The notes under the pieces were generated by a model that saw only the letters and a list, made by a program, of their open reading frames with translations, was not told where the DNA came from and ran no database searches. Positions 61,975 to 64,000 of a stretch of 64,000 bases of DNA are shown one piece after another. Position 1 is the stretch's first letter, and every line of letters starts with the position of its first letter. A program made the translations under genes and the position numbers. Origin of the DNA: Candidatus Poribacteria bacterium (GTDB taxonomy: Bacteria; Poribacteria; WGA-4E; WGA-3G); contig JAJEIE010000026.1 in assembly GCA_022827625.1 (NCBI GenBank), positions 39,950 through 103,949 of the forward strand, written 5' to 3'.

Positions 61975-62460
61975 ATGCCACGGAAAAATAAGATTCTCAG
62001 TATCGGTGATACGGCACCGTTATTCACGCTTCCTTCGCATCAACGGGCGGAGGTCTCCCTTGCAGCATACCGCGGGACGCAGCATGTCGTTTTGACCTTT
62101 TTTCGCGGGACATGGTGACCGAATAGCCGCCGCCAGTTGGCGGCTGTGCAGGAACGTATGGACGCATACTCGGAATTGACGGCATCGGCGCTCGCGATTG
62201 CGGGGCAATGGCCCCGTGAACTCCGGGGTTATGCGGATAAAAATGGTATTACGTTCCCATTGTTGGTGGACAAAACACGGGAGGTTATCAAAAGTTACGG
62301 TGTTTACCACTGGCTGAGTCTGGAAGCGTACAACATTGCGCGTCCAGCGACGTTTGTGATTGACAAAACCGGGGTTATTCGATATATGTATATCAGTTCG
62401 CACCAATTCGATCTCGTGAAGCAGAGGGAAATCCTCGAATGTCTGAAGGGACTTGCTTAA
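61975..62460 (+). CDS. Peroxiredoxin-like selenoprotein (in-frame TGA read as selenocysteine)
   Basis: 161 residues with Sec at 48. The frame from ATG 61975 runs MPRKNKILSIGDTAPLFTLP, then VVLTFFRGTW, TGA, PNSRRQLAAVQERMDA and on to VIRYMYISSHQFDLVKQREI with a TAA at 62458-62460. In AhpC/TSA-type redoxins the same place reads FFRGxWCPxCRRQL, so the TGA takes the place of the peroxidatic cysteine and the second Cys is Ser. Both flanks are otherwise free of stops and keep the fold (PATFVIDKTGVIRYMY). A hairpin follows the TGA. A nonsense pseudogene is the alternative. selA, selB, selC and selD are not in this window. Confidence 0.8.
62116..62145 (+). promoter_or_regulatory. Candidate bacterial SECIS element
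   Basis: After the TGA (62116-62118) and six bases, AGCCGCC (62125-62131) pairs perfectly with GGCGGCT (62139-62145) around the loop GCCAGTT, whose first base is G. Thirteen bases separate the TGA and the loop, at the short end of what SelB-type hairpins show. A slipped register (GCCGCC-AGTT-GGCGGC) is possible. Confidence 0.65.
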
Positions 62461-62490
62461 CACTCCCAAGTTACTGCTAAGTAGGCACCT

Positions 62491-62735
62491 GCTTCTTAGC
62501 AAACAACGGTTCGTAGTAGTGCGATTCATCGCACGTTCTGCTAAAGGGTGACCAGATAAGTAGACCTCTGCTTCTTAGCAAACAATGGTTCGTAGTAGTG
62601 CGATTCATCGCACGTTGTCCTAAAGGGTGACCAGATAAGTAGCCCCCCTGCTTCTTAGCAAACAACGGTTCGTAGTAGTGCGATTCATCGCACGTTCTGC
62701 TAAAGGGTGACCAGATATTTTTAGACTTCACTATA
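62491..62735. repeat. Three tandem copies of a 79-80 base unit with internal hairpin
   Basis: Units begin GCTTCTTAGCAAACAA at 62491, 62570 and 62650 and end CTAAAGGGTGACCAGATA. Each contains GTGCGA-TTCA-TCGCAC. Copies differ at a few positions, for example ACAACGG versus ACAATGG. A solo piece of the unit is at 63878-63907. No protein is encoded. Confidence 0.85.
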
Positions 62736-62765
62736 TGGTAAACCAGAGAAATAAACAGACATTTT

Positions 62766-62787
62766 ACCCCACCCCGGTGGGGTTTTT
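62766..62787 (+). terminator. Terminator-like hairpin
   Basis: ACCCCAC-CCCG-GTGGGGT followed by TTTTG. It lies 300 bases after the selenoprotein stop, beyond the tandem repeats, and may end its transcript. The rest of 62788-63060 has no gene that I can support. Confidence 0.7.
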
Positions 62788-62904
62788 GCTTGGGTGTTTT
62801 TTCACGGTTTCTAACCGCACTGGTGCTGAGTGTCTAATTAATTCTAAAGTCTACCATAAATGACCCTGGGGCGAAATGTAGTCTCTAAAAATTGTCCAAA
62901 CTAT

Positions 62905-62923
62905 AGTATATATTAATGTAACT
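62905..62923. repeat. Left copy of a 19-base direct repeat
   Basis: AGTATATATTAATGTAACT, identical to 63667-63685. The 762-base spacing encloses the palindromic repeats and the Rpn-like gene fragment. Confidence 0.75.
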
Positions 62924-63060
62924 GGAAAACCGGAAAAATAGATGTCCAACGTCATTTTCGATTTTGATGACGACGCTTTTTTAATGGGCGTTTTTCTCGG
63001 GCGTAAATGTTATTAGGACTTACGCATTTCTTCTTAAAGCTCCCCTGATAAGGGCGGGGA

Positions 63061-63207
63061 TGCCATTAAGGCATTCATACCCCGGTTCATGCTATAAAGC
63101 ATGAATACCGTTGATTGAAGCCCACACGGGCTTGATACCCCGGTTCATGCCTATAAGGCATGAATACCGTTGATTGAAGTGCATAAGCACTTCATACCGT
63201 TGATTTT
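63061..63207. repeat. Palindromic CAACGGTATTCATGCC repeat array
   Basis: Two successive GGTTCATGC-TATAAAGC-ATGAATACC type hairpins, then GAAGCCCACACGGGCTTGAT and GAAGTGCATAAGCACTTC. This is the same family as 24652, 25122 and the insert at 43357. A solo AGGACTTACGCA terminus lies just upstream at 63015. Confidence 0.75.
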
Positions 63208-63246
63208 GATTATGATTTGGAGTGCTATGTCTCAAGGCGTAGCGGG

Positions 63247-63588
63247 TTACGCGTCTAAGTGTTCTTGGAAATCCCTAAAACTGGACGCGATGGAAGCCTG
63301 AAGGGTCAGACGCTTCAGCCGGTCAAGGTCACCCATCGCCTCAAGCACCGAGCGGACTGCGGGGACATCGGCGGTGGGGAAGCGTTCGCTGAGGATCGCA
63401 AGCGTGCTTTCAATACTCGTTTGACGCGCACCTTGCTCAATACCGCGTTCCATACCGCGTTCCATACCGCGTTCGATGAGAACTTCTGCCATAGATTGTG
63501 CCATCGGTTCTACCTCCGTTTCTGAACTGTCGGGAAAGTGTGCGATGGAGAGGGCTTCGCGTCTGTAGGTATCCGTATTTGATTGCAC
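63247..63588 (-). pseudogene. C-terminal fragment of an Rpn/PD-(D/E)XK transposase-like protein
   Basis: 113 codons. MAEVLIERGMERGMERGIEQ followed by QTSIESTLAILSERFPTADV and a helix ending FRDFQEHLDA is the C-terminal end I know from Rpn-type recombination-promoting nucleases (DUF4351-like). The nuclease domain is absent. GTG 63588 with AGAGGAGGCACC upstream could still start translation. GMER is repeated in tandem at DNA level. Most likely a decayed mobile gene. Confidence 0.65.
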
Positions 63589-63666
63589 GGTGCCTCCTCT
63601 TATGAAAGTGACATATATAAAGGATAGCATATTTCGGAGGCGGTGTCAAAAAATTTAGATTCCGCA

Positions 63667-63685
63667 AGTATATATTAATGTAACT
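63667..63685. repeat. Right copy of a 19-base direct repeat
   Basis: AGTATATATTAATGTAACT, matching 62905-62923 exactly. Confidence 0.75.
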
Positions 63686-64000
63686 CAAGTGACTCCTAAC
63701 GAGTTTTGAACGTTTCAAAAAGGTTGCCAGAGGTTTTCTTCATCCTAGTGGAGGTGATATGTCTATAGATAGGTGGCAACTTAGGTTATCATTAACTCAA
63801 GTTGCCAAATGAAGTTTCAGAAAATAATTGGGTAATAGACGGGAGACCATGAATGGTTTCCCTACTACAAACGGTTTGGTTCGTAGTAGTGCGATTCATC
63901 GCACGTTGAGAAATTACCGAATTAATAAATTAATCTTCATACAGTTTGCGGTACAACACCGCTCTGGAGAATGAACACCTTTCATTCAAACAGGGAGCTG
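63686..64000. other. Right edge without a supported gene
   Basis: 315 bases. GGCAACTT (63775-63782) and AAGTTGCC (63799-63806) form a hairpin; GGGAGACCATGAATGGTTTCCC near 63841 is another. The solo copy of the 62491 repeat unit lies at 63878-63907. No start codon with a plausible protein is seen on either strand. Confidence 0.5.

Noticed and set aside
62137..62460. Gene starting at ATG 62137
   Set aside because: It lacks the first strand, helix and active site of the redoxin fold; the complete frame starts at 61975 and reads through the TGA.
62491..62735. Possible CRISPR array from regularly spaced hairpins
   Set aside because: Only three units, and the whole 79-80 base unit is repeated including the would-be spacers, so these are plain tandem repeats.

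Overview
The window looks like a piece of chromosome from an uncultured bacterium, most probably Candidatus Poribacteria or a close relative of the sponge-associated and planktonic lineages. This is an inference from content, not a database match. It rests on two phytanoyl-CoA-dioxygenase-like enzymes, two very large polytopic proteins of the DUF6784/6785 kind, ASPIC/FG-GAP plus TPR plus SUMF1-type genes, many short palindromic intergenic repeats, and lipoproteins with an outer-membrane beta-barrel (so a diderm cell). Stops are TAA, TAG and TGA, so the genetic code appears standard. GTG and TTG starts are common and are supported by strong AGGAGG ribosome binding sites.

Layout. 1-524: edge-cut beta-helix lipoprotein (minus). 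574-4859: ffh-rpsP-khpA-trmD-rplS-rnhB, with no rimM, behind an excellent extended -10 promoter. 5063-7740: small membrane protein, YraN nuclease-fold protein and two unrecognised minus-strand genes. 7876-7949: tRNA-Arg(CCG). 8165-12605: SMP-30 lactonase, then dut-thyA-hypothetical-folA (thymidylate and folate metabolism) and a nagA-like deacetylase. 12653-17358: str operon rpsL-rpsG-fusA-tuf, with a consensus promoter, a leader terminator hairpin and a strong final terminator. 17529-32857: one long S10-spc-alpha cluster, rpsJ to rplQ, in classical order but without rpmD, adk, map and infA. 32979-62460: accessory region with a FadL-type barrel, a Tyr-rich lipoprotein, a membrane c-type cytochrome beside a large transporter-like protein, oxygenases, an enolase-superfamily enzyme, dehydrogenase and aldo-keto reductase, a cation exchanger, STAS protein, EcfT, MoaB, a double-VWA protein, beta-propeller proteins, and an ASPIC/SUMF1/TPR group. 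62461-64000: repeat-rich end with a truncated Rpn-type gene.

The most notable item is at 61975-62460. It is a peroxiredoxin-like gene whose only interruption is an in-frame TGA at the exact position of the catalytic cysteine, directly followed by a perfect 7-bp hairpin whose loop begins with G. This reads as a bacterial selenoprotein and not as a pseudogene. Its promoter places the transcription start at or next to the ATG (leaderless mRNA), and the cytochrome gene at 35067 has the same arrangement. A second in-frame TGA, at 42251, has no redox context and sits in a perfect palindrome, so it is read as a true nonsense change. Other structure includes a hairpin element whose stem sequence differs between three copies while pairing is kept, and a nested insertion of one palindromic repeat inside another.
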